Positions 60,801-64,000 are shown, numbered from the stretch's first letter. The stretch: DNA of 64,000 bases from Lasioglossum baleicum (GCF_051020765.1 NC_134944.1:9486001-9550000), one strand, 5' to 3'. Numbers and translations are program-made. The notes: generated by a model not told the origin, from the letters alone.

Positions 60801-63476
60801 TAGGGCGATCTCTGTCTTGAACACCGCAGTTCCCATCGTATAATTGTAAACTGTCAAAACATTGCGACGAATTGATGAGTAAGAAGGCTGAATAAATTCA
60901 ACTGAAAGCTCTCAGATGTTGAAAATATGAAGATGGATTCAGTTATGGCGCCTACTTCAAAAGAATAAGTATAGGCGCAAGGATTCAATGCACCACTTGT
61001 AATCATCCAATGCGGCACAGGTTGGCCACCCCTGATTTAGTTCTTCAATCTAATATACAGTGTGTCCCACGAACTCTGTCCACTTGAATTGTATCTTGGT
61101 TATTTCAAACAATACGAGACAATGTTACGTATAGAAATTGTAGTGTTTAAGCAACTACAAAATATTGTATAAATGGTATTCTTGCGAGTGGAGGCGTACA
61201 GAAGATATAGAAGTCACCTTTGTTTTTTTGTATATTGAGAATGCTAAATGTTTGGAATGTTTTATTATATATTTTGATAGCAAAATGGATATAATATTGA
61301 GTAATTTAGATTCAGAATTTTTGTAACCCGTATTGAAAATAGTTATGCAGTAACAACTATGTCTCTGACCATGTCGGACCATTTGATAGGGCTCCCAAAA
61401 AGAACCCTCTGACAAGTTCCAAGCCGGAATTATGCTCTATATCTTCTGTTCTGCTGAACAAAAAATTACGAAAAAATTCATGAACATTCTACCTAATAGC
61501 ACACATAACAGTGAATTATTTTAGAATTTTTGGTTGCAAAATCGATTTTAAACAAAATTCGGAAGCATAAAATTATGTTGGTTGTGTCTCATCGTGATTA
61601 ATAATGAGTATTGTTTGCAATTTGAATTCTGTTTTAGAAACGATTATCCATCGCGACGAGCGGAGATGAAAGCGCCAGTCCTCCGGTTCCTCGCTCGGTC
61701 ACCCAGTCGCCTAATCACGATCAACACAGCGCCAACACTGGTTCGCTCGGCTCCGATAAGGGTTCGGAGAAAGTGATCGTCCTAAAGGTAGTACCATTCT
61801 TTACAAATCGCTAGCTCGGTCCGTCAACGACCAAAAAATTCTAATACCGTCTTGATCGTAGAAAATGGAACCTACGCCAACGGCGGACTTGGATCGAACC
61901 AACGACAAAGTGTACGACTGCACCACCAGCGTCGTTCGCGCCGTCATGTCTCTCTCTCAAGGTATACCAGCGAATCTCTCAACTTTGACGATTGTTTAAC
62001 AATTTCTAGAGGTTACGTTGAGTCGAATGTGATTGTAGGCGTGCAGCAAAGCAAGGCGGAACAGTATCTAGAATTGGTTTGCAAGGTCGGTACCGAATTG
62101 AGAGCACTCCTCTCATCCGTGGACGCTTTGATGAACATATTACCGATTTCCACTCACCGAGAAGTGGAAATGGCGCACAAAGTACTCAGCAAGAACATGT
62201 CCGAGTTGGTGCTTGCTATGAGACGGGCTCAGCAGTACAGTGCCACCACTCTGGACGCGGACTCTAGAAAGTAAATAGCCGATTTCCGAGCGTGATACGA
62301 TATGTCTGTGATTGTAAGGAAAAACGCCGCGTGTCACAATTTCAACAAATTTCAGTTTGTGCATTCATTGAGCGTCAGAGTATAGGATTTACCGAAAAGA
62401 AAGTCATGAAAACGAAATCAAAAGGCTCACAAAATAACGCAATTTAACATGTATTGTTTTGTAAAAATTACAAGACAGAATTTATTTAGATTCTTCACAA
62501 TTTTTATAATAATACGTGCTCGAGAGAATAAAGAAATGTACTGAATAATTTCTAATGGAAGCATCTGTATAATTTCAATAATTACAAAATAAAGAATGTG
62601 ACAGCGGTCATTTGGCCGATCGTGGGTATGGTTAGTGTTAACTGACGTTTTATGTCAAAGAATTAAGGATCAAATCTTTAAACAGCAATATTTCGAAAGT
62701 GAATGTATGTGACATGCGGCGCACAGATATGATACGATAGGATAGGGTAGGGTAAGAACAAGATTAACGGAACTTCCGTCCATTTTAGAGACATGCTCTC
62801 GGCTGCTCATATCTTGGCGATGAACGCTAAGAACCTGCTGGACGTGATCGACTCGATACGCATACGCTACCCCTACGTGAACAACCAGATTTGCGATAAG
62901 CAAAACGATATCGGCGCTCCGCAGGAGTCTACGGCCGAGGTTCGTATCCGTTCGAGTCAGTCCGGGGAACAATTTTTGAGGAGAAGCCAGTCGACCGAAC
63001 GGCAAGGCACGACAACGTTCAGACAGAGCCAAAGCGGTGATCTCCTGCACAGGATGGGTCAGTCGGTAGACCGGTCTTTGCAGGTAAAGATAGTTGAATC
63101 CGGATCCAGGTGATCGATCGTGGAACGATCGTAATCGTTGAAACTTTATTTGATACAGGGTAGTCAGACCGATGTTAGTACCGGCTCGAGTTTAGAGAGA
63201 AGGCACCACATCGTCACCAACAGTCTTGAACGTAATTCGACGACCCGACGACAAATGGCGACGAATAGCTTAGAGAGGAAAAGACCATCGTTATCTTGTA
63301 ATATCAGCCCTATGAATAATTCCGTGAATCTGCCGCCGATGGTACCGGTTACCTGTAATTTAGTCCAAACGGTAGGACCCGTGATTCATCCCAGTCAAAC
63401 CATCTCGACAGGCATTAGTCAGCAGTTTTCACCGAACAACAAAACGGTGAACGAGACCGCGACAAGTGATAGCTAA
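30761..63476 (+). CDS. Fak: Focal adhesion kinase (FAK/PTK2 family), 20-exon gene model
   Basis: Non-receptor tyrosine kinase that links integrin adhesion and growth-factor signals to the cytoskeleton at focal adhesions. Exons: 30761-30843, 47466-47611, 49302-49609, 49688-49837, 49917-50105, 50202-50282, 51988-52210, 53901-54032, 54500-54682, 55287-55503, 55609-55799, 56024-56228, 56292-56371, 56488-58436, 60323-60466, 61638-61787, 61862-61961, 62039-62270, 62789-63083, 63159-63476. I placed each junction on splice signals, frame continuity and family resemblance; all phases close, giving 1,791 residues. FERM is about 71-392, autophosphorylation Tyr423, kinase about 441-705 (Lys480, HRD Asp572, DFG Asp590, Tyr602/603), Pro/Gln linker 730-1379, FAT about 1486-1620, then a Ser/Arg tail. 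Vertebrate and fly FAK are about 1,050-1,200 residues, so this protein is long, mainly because of exon 14. Identity is very secure; the first exon and tail are less certain. Confidence 0.96.
30850..31058. other. Start of Fak intron 1
   Basis: Single-copy GC-rich intron sequence; no element or second exon recognised. Confidence 0.5.
31086..31551. mobile_element. TTAA-type foldback element (GGGGGTAGTACAC ends)
   Basis: Arms of about 170 bp are inverted (GGGGGTAGTACACCCTCGGA at left, its inverse at right). The right flank is TTAA, the left TCAA. It splits an older TTAACCCTT element (left part 31058-31085, right part from 31556). Sister copy at 44276-44736. Confidence 0.85.
31580..32110. repeat. 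Partial copy of the composite palindromic family
   Basis: Shares CGAAACTTTCGTCGTC, TTGAAATTATACCGTGTTTG and AAAATGCCACGAATAT with 14280-14550. Confidence 0.6.
32265..32630. repeat. Foldback element
   Basis: TCTGTAAGTTTTTTTTCGAT and its approximate inverse at 32530, with outer arms (CACAGATTTTATACTG and inverse) near 32273 and 32617. No coding. Confidence 0.75.
32640..33955. other. Fak intron 1 sequence, no exon recognised
   Basis: AT-rich to 32960, GC-rich single-copy 32970-33590, AT-rich after. No coding exon recognised. Confidence 0.45.
33959..34327. repeat. Long palindrome in Fak intron 1
   Basis: Arms of about 170 bp: AGCTGGGCTAATAACGAAAA at left and TTTTCGTTATTGGCCCAGCT at right, with inner arms GATCAAAAGTGGTAAA and inverse. 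Unclassified foldback. Confidence 0.85.
34328..35448. other. Fak intron 1 sequence and dispersed repeat
   Basis: AT-rich, then GC-rich single-copy 34800-35100, then a copy of the repeat also at 12890-13440 (35152-35325). The start TTCATCGGTTTTACCCACTG near 34817 recurs near 47174. Confidence 0.5.
35496..36581. mobile_element. hAT-type element with AATTAC-rich ends, 8-bp target duplication
   Basis: Starts CAGAGTTGGGCAAAATG and ends CCTGCCCAACTCTG, with TGCACGGA at 35488-35495 and 36582-36589. Both arms are dense in GTAATTG/CAATTAC words. An internal end at 35771 (GCCCAACTCTG) abuts a foldback. Confidence 0.88.
35772..36223. repeat. Innermost foldback in the nest
   Basis: Left CGCTAGACCACGTATACGTA and right TACGTATACCCTAGCG are inverted, as are arms through GAGCAATGGTTTTGCAATAT. 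Its GATTTTGACTACTAGAAAAC region recurs in the element at 58740-59514. Confidence 0.8.
36753..38104. other. Fak intron 1 sequence, no exon recognised
   Basis: 36760-37250 GC-rich single-copy; about 37326 is a TTAA-type end (GGTAGGTTTAGCGTTAA); 37560-37745 resembles the 28.7-kb tandem unit; 37800-38000 unassigned. Confidence 0.45.
38105..38256. mobile_element. Small palindromic element
   Basis: CTTATATTAAAATGC and GCATTTTAATATAAG ends with inner arms AGCGTGGAGCGC and GCGCTCCACGCT; about 150 bp. Confidence 0.8.
38330..39021. repeat. Nested foldbacks in Fak intron 1
   Basis: Outer arms TTTATAGTGGAGC (38330) and GCTCCACTATAAA (ending about 39021). Inner element of about 570 bp with ends CAGTAGCGGATAAAAGTTTA and its inverse at about 38398-38968, arms over 200 bp. 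Confidence 0.82.
39130..39345. repeat. Tandem duplication, two ~110-bp units
   Basis: GGGGGGTTCCTTACGTAATT through TTTCGTGACA occurs twice in direct order (about 39144 and 39258) with few differences. Confidence 0.85.
39350..40435 (+). promoter_or_regulatory. GC-rich block upstream of candidate exon 1b
   Basis: GC-rich single-copy sequence, purine-rich at 39762-39818 (GAGAGAGCGAGCGAGAGAGA), directly before the ATG at 40436. Its composition resembles the 30.2-kb leader. It would be the promoter and leader of the alternative Fak start. Open frames here are likely chance. Confidence 0.4.
40436..40686 (+). CDS. Candidate alternative first coding exon of Fak (exon 1b)
   Basis: The ATG at 40436 has an in-frame TGA five codons upstream (40421-40423), so it would be a true start. 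It opens a GC-rich frame with MLELLERKANGISWPTCRGQ near its N-terminus and ESYSPDTLGTWKFHK near its end. An AG|GTACGA donor after 40686 leaves two bases, exactly the phase needed to splice to Fak exon 2 at 47466. About 650 bp of GC-rich sequence with a purine-rich start precedes it, like an insect leader. I do not recognise the peptide. It could belong to an unrelated transcript or be chance; strand, position and phase favour an alternative Fak start. Confidence 0.4.
40985..41830. repeat. Higher-order minisatellite, ~325-bp repeat of 18-bp units
   Basis: A block from AGTAGATCACCAAAGTTTCA to GCGATGAC (about 155 bp) occurs at 41040, 41371 and 41690. Between copies are variable numbers of ~18-bp units of the form TTGTAATTAGAACTTGA. 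Confidence 0.92.
41831..42500. other. Fak intron 1: GC-rich unassigned, then repeat arm
   Basis: 41850-42250 GC-rich with no recognised product. 42340-42480 is an inverted copy of part of the repeat at 43075-43575. Confidence 0.45.
42540..42780. repeat. Dispersed repeat shared with 17830-18130
   Basis: Same ordered blocks (AAAAATCAGTTTTCGGCC, GAGAAAAATCTGACAC, TGCAGATTTCA). Confidence 0.6.
43075..43575. repeat. ~290-bp tandem duplication
   Basis: AACGTTGAAGTAGCAATGTG to CACCGTTTGTTCCGAGTTT occurs at 43077-43280 and 43371-43577 with minor differences; a third, inverted partial copy lies at 42340-42480. Confidence 0.88.
43580..44270. other. GC-rich intron block, unassigned
   Basis: GC-rich with long frames on both strands, none resembling a known protein. 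A short AGCATGTCTAACATGTCTAG-like run occurs near 43850. Confidence 0.35.
44276..44736. mobile_element. TTAA-flanked foldback element, sister of 31086
   Basis: Ends GGAGGTAGTATAGTCTCGGA and CCGAGCCTGTACTACCCCC; TTAA at 44272-44275 and 44737-44740. Confidence 0.85.
44868..45066. mobile_element. Degenerate TAGACTGCGGAT-type element
   Basis: Ends TACTACGGATATTCGTGCAT and GCATAAACATCCGCAGTA; closest to the copy at 24209. Confidence 0.75.
45150..45275. repeat. Half copy of the CAGGGTGTCCCA palindromic element
   Basis: TTTTTCGTTAATAACTCC through GAAGGAATTTTGAG matches the right arm of 13036-13347. Confidence 0.75.
45280..46078. other. Fak intron 1 single-copy sequence, no exon recognised
   Basis: Moderately GC-rich; no element ends and no coding exon that I can support. 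Confidence 0.4.
46083..46296. mobile_element. TTAA-flanked miniature element (CACTAAACCTGC ends)
   Basis: Ends CACTAAACC and GGTTTAGTG are inverted, with TTAA at 46079-46082 and 46297-46300; 214 bp. Same family as 5311 and 54742. Confidence 0.85.
46425..46815. repeat. ~23-bp minisatellite (AAGCTTCGATTTCAGAAACTT)
   Basis: About fifteen degenerate units with AAGCTTCGAT/TTTCAGAAA words, opening with TAGGGTTTATACTTTCC. The flank 46855-46940 matches 11583-11690, the sequence after the array in the hAT-type element at 10655. Confidence 0.85.
46945..47465. other. End of Fak intron 1
   Basis: AT-rich then GC-rich single-copy sequence ending in a good polypyrimidine tract (CTTGCTGTTTTTTTTCTG) and CAG for exon 2. 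Confidence 0.6.
47466..47611 (+). CDS. Fak: Fak exon 2, Gly-rich N-terminus and start of FERM
   Basis: This exon follows a TTCTCAG acceptor and ends at GTGAGT (47612). It encodes residues 28-77: DHEGMSTGVGDGG, a glycine-rich run, then TTLKVHLPK, the first strand of the FERM domain. The ATG at 47476 could start translation if an untranslated first exon is used. The Gly/Ser/Pro run is low complexity and probably disordered. Confidence 0.93.
47873..48103. mobile_element. hAT-like miniature element, 231 bp
   Basis: Ends CAGGGCCCGCTCTAG and CTAGAGCGGGCGCTG, with TCCACTG on both sides. The sister element reads straight through CCACTCCACTGTCATG (in inverse, about 36676-36691), consistent with insertion here. 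Confidence 0.8.
48172..48372. repeat. ~70-bp tandem repeat, three copies
   Basis: Units with TATTAGTATGCATATTATTA, GTGCAACGGTTCTT and GATGAATGCGAAATTG repeat three times, differing in spacer length. Confidence 0.9.
48475..48997 (+). pseudogene. tRNA-like sequence split by a hAT element
   Basis: Left part TTGTCCAAGCGGTTAAGG (D-arm/A-box-like, from 48486) stops at 48510; right part contains GGGGTTCGAATCCCG (T-arm/B-box) after 48957, followed by a T run (48999-49011). Removing 48511-48948 and one target duplication gives a tRNA-sized sequence resembling class II (Leu/Ser) D-arms. The acceptor and T-stem do not pair well by eye, so it may be a decayed tRNA or the head of a SINE. Confidence 0.5.
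48511..48948 (+). mobile_element. hAT-type miniature element, 438 bp, inside the tRNA-like sequence
   Basis: Ends CAGGGGTGGCCAACCTG and GTTGGCCACCCCTG; exact 8-bp duplication AGTTAGAC at 48503-48510 and 48949-48956. A second, inverted copy lies at 60545-61034. Confidence 0.95.
49302..49609 (+). CDS. Fak: Fak exon 3, FERM F1 lobe
   Basis: Residues 77-179. It carries GFNVVKFGDAIDVRGIISL and the conserved YWLHQDTTMYQVQEKYE and EWRYELRVRYLPQN stretches of the FAK FERM F1 lobe. Acceptor TTCTCAG at 49301, donor GTACTT at 49610. Ends in phase 0 after YYYDQ. Similarity to vertebrate FAK continues across both junctions. Confidence 0.96.
49688..49837 (+). CDS. Fak: Fak exon 4, FERM F2 lobe (first part)
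   Basis: Residues 180-229 (VRNDYLCANHAALDQDVAVQ through LDKKINLEYLERE), matching the helical F2 lobe with the family motif LCCLEIRNFFKDMPQ. Acceptor CTTCAG at 49687. The donor is GCAAGA, so this exon ends at a non-canonical GC-AG intron; the frame and family match fix the junction after GAG at 49837. Confidence 0.95.
49917..50105 (+). CDS. Fak: Fak exon 5, FERM F2 lobe (second part)
   Basis: Residues 230-292. It begins VGLHKFLPRSVLNGMKPKAL and ends YRFDQERFSCALG, near-identical in pattern to FAK F2. The LRKLIQQHFKK segment is the basic patch region implicated in FERM phosphoinositide and Met receptor binding in vertebrates. Acceptor TTTCAG, donor GTGAGT. Confidence 0.96.
50202..50282 (+). 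CDS. Fak: Fak exon 6, start of FERM F3 lobe
   Basis: Residues 293-319, 27 codons in phase 0. The peptide SGWSIPVELVIGPDLGISYM matches the first strands of the PH-like F3 lobe. Acceptor TTCGCAG at 50201, donor GTAGGT at 50283. A repeat-derived block starts about 30 bases into the downstream intron. Confidence 0.94.
50311..51080. repeat. Dispersed element followed by five ~131-bp tandem units (Fak intron 6)
   Basis: 50311-50430 matches 63701-63820. Then units beginning GAGCAATTACAAAACTTC start near 50424, 50553, 50684, 50815 and 50946. Interior words (TTTCTGGCA, CGATATAATTTCAACTG) also occur in the 14-kb composite element. Confidence 0.9.
51081..51727. other. Fak intron 6 sequence, no exon recognised
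   Basis: AT-rich; repeat pieces related to the 14-kb family near 51440-51540. No coding. Confidence 0.5.
51728..51920. mobile_element. TAGACTGCGGAT-type element next to Fak exon 7
   Basis: Ends TACACTGCGGATTTTGATGC and ATATCCGCAGTCTA; 193 bp, ending 67 bp upstream of exon 7. Confidence 0.85.
51988..52210 (+). CDS. Fak: Fak exon 7, remainder of FERM F3 lobe
   Basis: Residues 320-394. It reads PTRMAEFSQIQSIQTLVSDC, then LRVAGAAETLSITCSSLDQA and ESLADLIDGYCRLV, the end of the F3 lobe in all FAKs. Acceptor ATCGCAG, donor GTACTC at 52211 after one base of the next codon. A TAGACTGCGGAT-type element ends only 67 bp upstream of the acceptor. Confidence 0.95.
52408..53391. mobile_element. ~985-bp inverted-repeat element in Fak intron 7
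   Basis: Left arm GATTTTGGGCAGCACACGCT to GTATCGCTTTATG; right arm its inverse ending CTGTCCAAAATC. A second inverted pair, GGTCCTTCGTTTAAGAGGGC and its inverse, lies inside. No transposase frame recognised. Confidence 0.82.
53392..53900. other. End of Fak intron 7
   Basis: No exon or element recognised; ends in the exon 8 acceptor. Confidence 0.5.
53901..54032 (+). CDS. Fak: Fak exon 8, FERM-kinase linker with autophosphorylation site
   Basis: Residues 394-438. The segment SEDYAEIVDEEGDYSTPA contains Tyr423, equivalent to Tyr397 of vertebrate FAK, whose phosphorylation creates the Src SH2 docking site. The upstream half is Pro/Lys/Ser-rich and divergent. Acceptor GGTTCAG, donor GTGAGA. A 167-bp miniature element lies 54 bp into the following intron. 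Confidence 0.94.
54087..54253. mobile_element. TAGACTGCGGAT-type miniature element in Fak intron 8
   Basis: 167 bp, ends TAGACTGCGGATTTTTATGC and AAGATCCGCAGTG, 54 bp past exon 8. Confidence 0.88.
54500..54682 (+). CDS. Fak: Fak exon 9, kinase N-lobe: P-loop and catalytic lysine
   Basis: Residues 438-499. It starts TRDYEIVRNQVELGEIIG, with the glycine loop GNGQFGNV and the ATP-binding lysine in IAVAVKTCK (Lys480). All residues expected for an active kinase N-lobe are present. Acceptor TTTCAG at 54499, donor GTAAGA at 54683. Confidence 0.96.
54742..55249. mobile_element. TTAA-type element with nested GCATAAGTTCGTGCCC element (Fak intron 9)
   Basis: Ends AACACTAAACCTACCGAGG and CCTCGGTGG...TTTAGTG are inverted; the TTAA flanks are eroded. 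Nested at about 54822-55031 is a copy of the 20805 element (GTTCGTGCCCGATTTTC and inverse). Confidence 0.75.
55287..55503 (+). CDS. Fak: Fak exon 10, kinase hinge and helix E
   Basis: Residues 499-571. YIMQQFEHPHIIRLIGVCSE holds the alpha-C/beta-4 region and WLVMELARLGEMRAYLQ the gatekeeper Met and hinge. It ends at FVHR just before the catalytic loop. Acceptor GTTGCAG, donor GTACCG; the arginine codon is split with exon 11. Confidence 0.96.
55609..55799 (+). CDS. Fak: Fak exon 11, catalytic and activation loops
   Basis: Residues 571-635. HRDIAARNVLV gives catalytic Asp572 and the tyrosine-kinase AAR signature; LADFGLSR gives the Mg-binding Asp590. The activation loop WVEDQSYYTASR has paired Tyr602/Tyr603, equivalent to the Src-phosphorylated pair of vertebrate FAK, followed by KLPIKWMAPES. 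A Cys replaces the usual Gly before KLPIKW. The donor GTCGGT (55800) is a weak GT. Confidence 0.95.
55848..55986. mobile_element. 139-bp inverted-repeat element in Fak intron 11
   Basis: CGTGGTGAGACGACAAGA and TCTTGTCATCTCACCACG form inverted ends. It occupies most of the 224-bp intron inside the kinase domain. Confidence 0.75.
56024..56228 (+). CDS. Fak: Fak exon 12, kinase C-lobe
   Basis: Residues 635-703. GVCMWEILMLGVKPFQGVKN and the terminal helices (SLMSQCWSYEPSKRPTFREI) match the FAK C-lobe. Acceptor TTCCAG at 56023, donor GTAAGT at 56229. Confidence 0.96.
56292..56371 (+). CDS. Fak: Fak exon 13, end of kinase domain and basic linker
   Basis: Residues 703-730. It reads HEILLEEKHQQQETMKREN and ends MSWG, matching the charged helix after the vertebrate kinase domain. 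Acceptor GTTTCAG, donor GTACGT. The flanking introns are only 63 and 116 bp. Confidence 0.93.
56488..58436 (+). CDS. Fak: Fak exon 14, giant Pro/Gln/Ser-rich linker
   Basis: This 1,949-bp exon encodes residues 730-1379. It opens with the conserved proline-rich motif DDVPPPKPSR, the expected SH3-binding segment after the kinase. The rest is low complexity: Ser/Thr/Asn/Ala runs, Gln-rich stretches and a 36-bp duplication (from 57567) coding QNLQSQPMMM-like units. Three related motifs, GDLYSPVQKF, GEIYGPVANF and GECLYGPVLKF, hold Tyr906, Tyr936 and Tyr1043. It ends HQDQ at a GTTTGG donor (58437), beyond which the open frame runs a further 156 bp into intron. No folded domain is visible; the region is probably disordered. 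Confidence 0.9.
58593..58658. mobile_element. 66-bp TTAA-flanked miniature element
   Basis: CCCTTTTACTAC and GTAGCGAAAGGG are imperfect inverted ends, with TTAA at 58589-58592 and 58659-58662. Related GAGATATC/CTCGTCCACGGTA words lie near 30125-30190. Confidence 0.7.
58740..59514. mobile_element. TTAA-flanked element with nested foldback (Fak intron 14)
   Basis: Ends GGGGGTAAAC and GTCTACCCCC, with TTAA at 58736-58739 and 59515-59518. The interior (GATTGATCTTTTATTGGCGC, GGAAAACCCCATC) is related to 35826-36180. Confidence 0.82.
58928..59434. repeat. Nested foldback with TACT duplication
   Basis: GGGTCATTCCATG and CATGGAATGACCC ends, arms of about 200 bp, flanked by TACT (58924-58927, 59435-59438). 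The related copy near 36135-36150 reads GACTACTAGAAAAC without the insert, showing the target site. Confidence 0.85.
59519..60322. other. End of Fak intron 14
   Basis: Single-copy; a GTT/ATT microsatellite near 59990-60015. Overlapping open frames here do not resemble proteins. Confidence 0.45.
60323..60466 (+). CDS. Fak: Fak exon 15, charged coiled-coil-like segment
   Basis: Residues 1380-1427. RAVQSQFFDNVAEYFGSG is followed by EDEQKLLEQRLLEQQRQSEE and DSRWLAREE, matching the Glu/Gln-rich helix that precedes the second Pro-rich region of vertebrate FAK. Acceptor TTTTCAG at 60322, donor GTAAGC at 60467; phase 0 on both sides, so skipping would keep frame. Confidence 0.92.
60545..61034 (-). 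mobile_element. hAT-type miniature element, 490 bp, sister of 48511 (inverted)
   Basis: Ends CAGGGGTGGCCAATC and GTTGGCCACCCCTG with ATTTAGTT on both sides (60537-60544, 61035-61042). The interior is the inverse of 48511-48948. Confidence 0.95.
61043..61637. other. End of Fak intron 15
   Basis: AT-rich with no exon; GTGTCCCACGAACTCTGTCC near 61062 may be an eroded end of another palindromic element. Confidence 0.4.
61638..61787 (+). CDS. Fak: Fak exon 16, Ser/Pro linker before FAT
   Basis: Residues 1428-1477, starting KRLSIATSGDESASPPVPRS and ending KGSEKVIVLK. It has a short PPVPR stretch that may act as an SH3 ligand. Acceptor GTTTTAG, donor GTAGTA, phase 0 on both sides, so it is a cassette-compatible exon. 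Confidence 0.9.
61862..61961 (+). CDS. Fak: Fak exon 17, start of FAT domain
   Basis: Residues 1478-1511. ADLDRTNDKVYDCTTSVVRA matches FAT helix 1 of vertebrate FAK (DRSNDKVYENVTGLVKAV). The tyrosine equivalent to vertebrate Tyr925 is kept (Tyr1495), but the Grb2-type YxN is replaced by YDC. Acceptor CGTAG, donor GTATAC; the intron to exon 18 is 77 bp. Confidence 0.93.
62039..62270 (+). CDS. Fak: Fak exon 18, FAT helices 2-3
   Basis: Residues 1511-1588. The conserved helices include KVGTELRALLSSVDALMNIL, STHREVEMAHKVLSKNM and ELVLAMRRAQQYS, the four-helix FAT bundle that binds paxillin LD motifs. Acceptor ATTGTAG, donor GTAAAT. A reading frame for the same bases in another phase is a shadow. 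Confidence 0.95.
62271..62788. other. Fak intron 18
   Basis: Contains a right end of the TTAA-type family near 62640 (GGTTAGTGTTAA), with interior like 46140-46270; otherwise nothing seen. Confidence 0.5.
62789..63083 (+). CDS. Fak: Fak exon 19, FAT helix 4 and start of C-terminal tail
   Basis: Residues 1588-1686. MLSAAHILAMNAKNLLDVID is FAT helix 4 and SIRIRYP ends the domain. The remainder is Ser/Arg/Gln-rich with repeated RSQS-like units (RRSQSTER, RQSQSGD, GQSVDR). Acceptor TTTTAG, donor GTAAAG at 63084, phase 0. Vertebrate FAK stops shortly after helix 4, so this tail is an extension. Confidence 0.93.
63159..63476 (+). CDS. Fak: Fak exon 20, C-terminal tail and stop codon
   Basis: Residues 1687-1791 and TAA at 63474. 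It begins GSQTDVSTGSSLERRHHIV, followed by TNSLERNSTTRRQMATNSLER, a repeated (T/S)(N/S)SLER unit, then a Pro/Asn/Thr-rich end. Acceptor GATACAG at 63158. Frame continuity from exon 19 supports it; the tail has no family counterpart I recognise. Confidence 0.82.
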   Translation, partial: GSQTDVSTGSSLERRHHIVTNSLERNSTTRRQMATNSLERKRPSLSCNISPMNNSVNLPPMVPVTCNLVQTVGPVIHPSQTISTGISQQFSPNNKTVNETATSDS

Positions 63477-63527
63477 CAACGAGGTGCCTTGCATTAAGGT
63501 AACACAAATATATTGATTCGTCCACCC

Positions 63528-63665
63528 GGGGCCGGCGCTATGTTTCGCGGGCTCCTGTGCAAAATATTGAAGCGGGGCCTTCGCTATATTTTGCGGGCTC
63601 CTGTGCAAAATATTGAAGCGGGGCCTACGCTATATTTTGCGGGCTCCTGTGCAAAATATTGAAGC
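63528..63665. repeat. 3 x 46-bp tandem repeat
   Basis: Three direct copies of a 46-bp unit beginning GGGCC and ending TGAAGCG; units two and three differ by one base. A fourth unit starts and breaks off at 63666. It lies 50 bp past the Fak stop and would be in the 3' UTR. Confidence 0.9.
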
Positions 63666-63694
63666 GGGGCCTTCTCTCGTATGAAAGATATGTA

Positions 63695-63960
63695 CAGTAA
63701 TGTCCCATTCTAAGTCCGGCGGAGGAGACCGCTCTATGTGTCACTTCGCCTACCCATTTCACTGGGGGGCATACCCCGCGAGGAGCCATGAAGCTCGAGC
63801 TGCCTCGGTCGCCGAGCAATTACAAAACTTCTTTATTTTCCATTATTTTTTTGTGAGACTTTCACCGATTAATTTTTGGCATTTTTCTGATTAAAATCAC
63901 AATAAACACGATATAATTTCAACTGTTAATGGTTTAATTGACGGTATGGAGTAATTTTAG
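63695..63960. repeat. Dispersed element copy (shared with 50311)
   Basis: About 120 bp starting GTCCCATTCTAAGTCCGGCG matches 50311-50430 closely, followed by the same GAGCAATTACAAAACTTC unit that is tandemly repeated at 50424-51075. This is an interspersed repeat family. Confidence 0.8.
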
Positions 63961-64000
63961 GACATAGAAAAGAATAGCAAGTGAAAAAGAAAGAGAAACA

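Larger units (their letters stand above)
63477..64000 (+). other. Region 3' of Fak stop: repeats and possible 3' UTR
   Basis: After the stop come three 46-bp tandem units (63528-63665) and then a copy of the dispersed element also seen at 50311. The only AATAAA I noticed (63901-63906) lies inside that repeat, so the polyadenylation site is uncertain and may be beyond the window. Confidence 0.6.

Overview
The window is nuclear DNA from an arthropod, most likely an insect and probably a hymenopteran (ant, bee or wasp). Evidence: spliced coding sequence with short and long introns, AT-rich repeat-filled intergenic DNA alternating with GC-rich single-copy blocks, mariner-type and TTAA-type miniature elements, and a protein that reads as an arthropod focal adhesion kinase. 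The order is an inference; the sequence does not name the species.

One protein-coding gene is clearly present: Fak, the focal adhesion kinase (FAK/PTK2 family), on the + strand. A 20-exon model runs from an ATG at 30761 to a TAA at 63476. All junctions keep frame (5,376 coding nt, 1,791 residues). Introns are GT-AG except one GC-AG intron (49838-49916). Order along the protein: short N-terminus, FERM domain (exons 2-7), linker with the autophosphorylation tyrosine (exon 8), tyrosine kinase domain (exons 9-13), an unusually large Pro/Gln/Ser-rich linker in one 1.95-kb exon (exon 14), a FAT domain (exons 17-19) and a Ser/Arg-rich tail past FAT (exons 19-20). A possible alternative first coding exon lies at 40436-40686 inside the 16.6-kb intron 1.

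Positions 1-30200 contain no gene I can support. They hold GC-rich unassigned blocks (about 3.2-5.2, 7.35-8.95, 12.0-12.4, 15.1-15.7, 17.3-17.8, 18.8-19.3, 24.9-26.7 and 27.9-28.6 kb), some purine-rich like insect 5' leaders, separated by miniature elements, foldback palindromes and minisatellites. About 30.2-30.76 kb is the likely leader/promoter block of Fak.

The introns of Fak and the upstream DNA are packed with non-autonomous DNA elements. Several have readable target-site duplications: hAT-type (8 bp) at 7113, 10655, 26697, 35496, 48511 and 60545; TTAA-type at 5311, 16786, 44276, 46083, 58593 and 58740; and mariner-like (TA) at 12500. At least ten full or half copies of a ~200-bp element with TAGACTGCGGAT ends are scattered through the window. 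Many are nested, so relative insertion order can be read directly, and in one case a second copy in the window preserves the empty target site. A degenerate piggyBac transposase tail sits at 29603-29806. I found no novel multi-gene system; the most interesting points are the Fak exon/isoform architecture, repeated YxPV motifs in the giant linker, a tRNA-like sequence split by a hAT element, and the nested-element stratigraphy.
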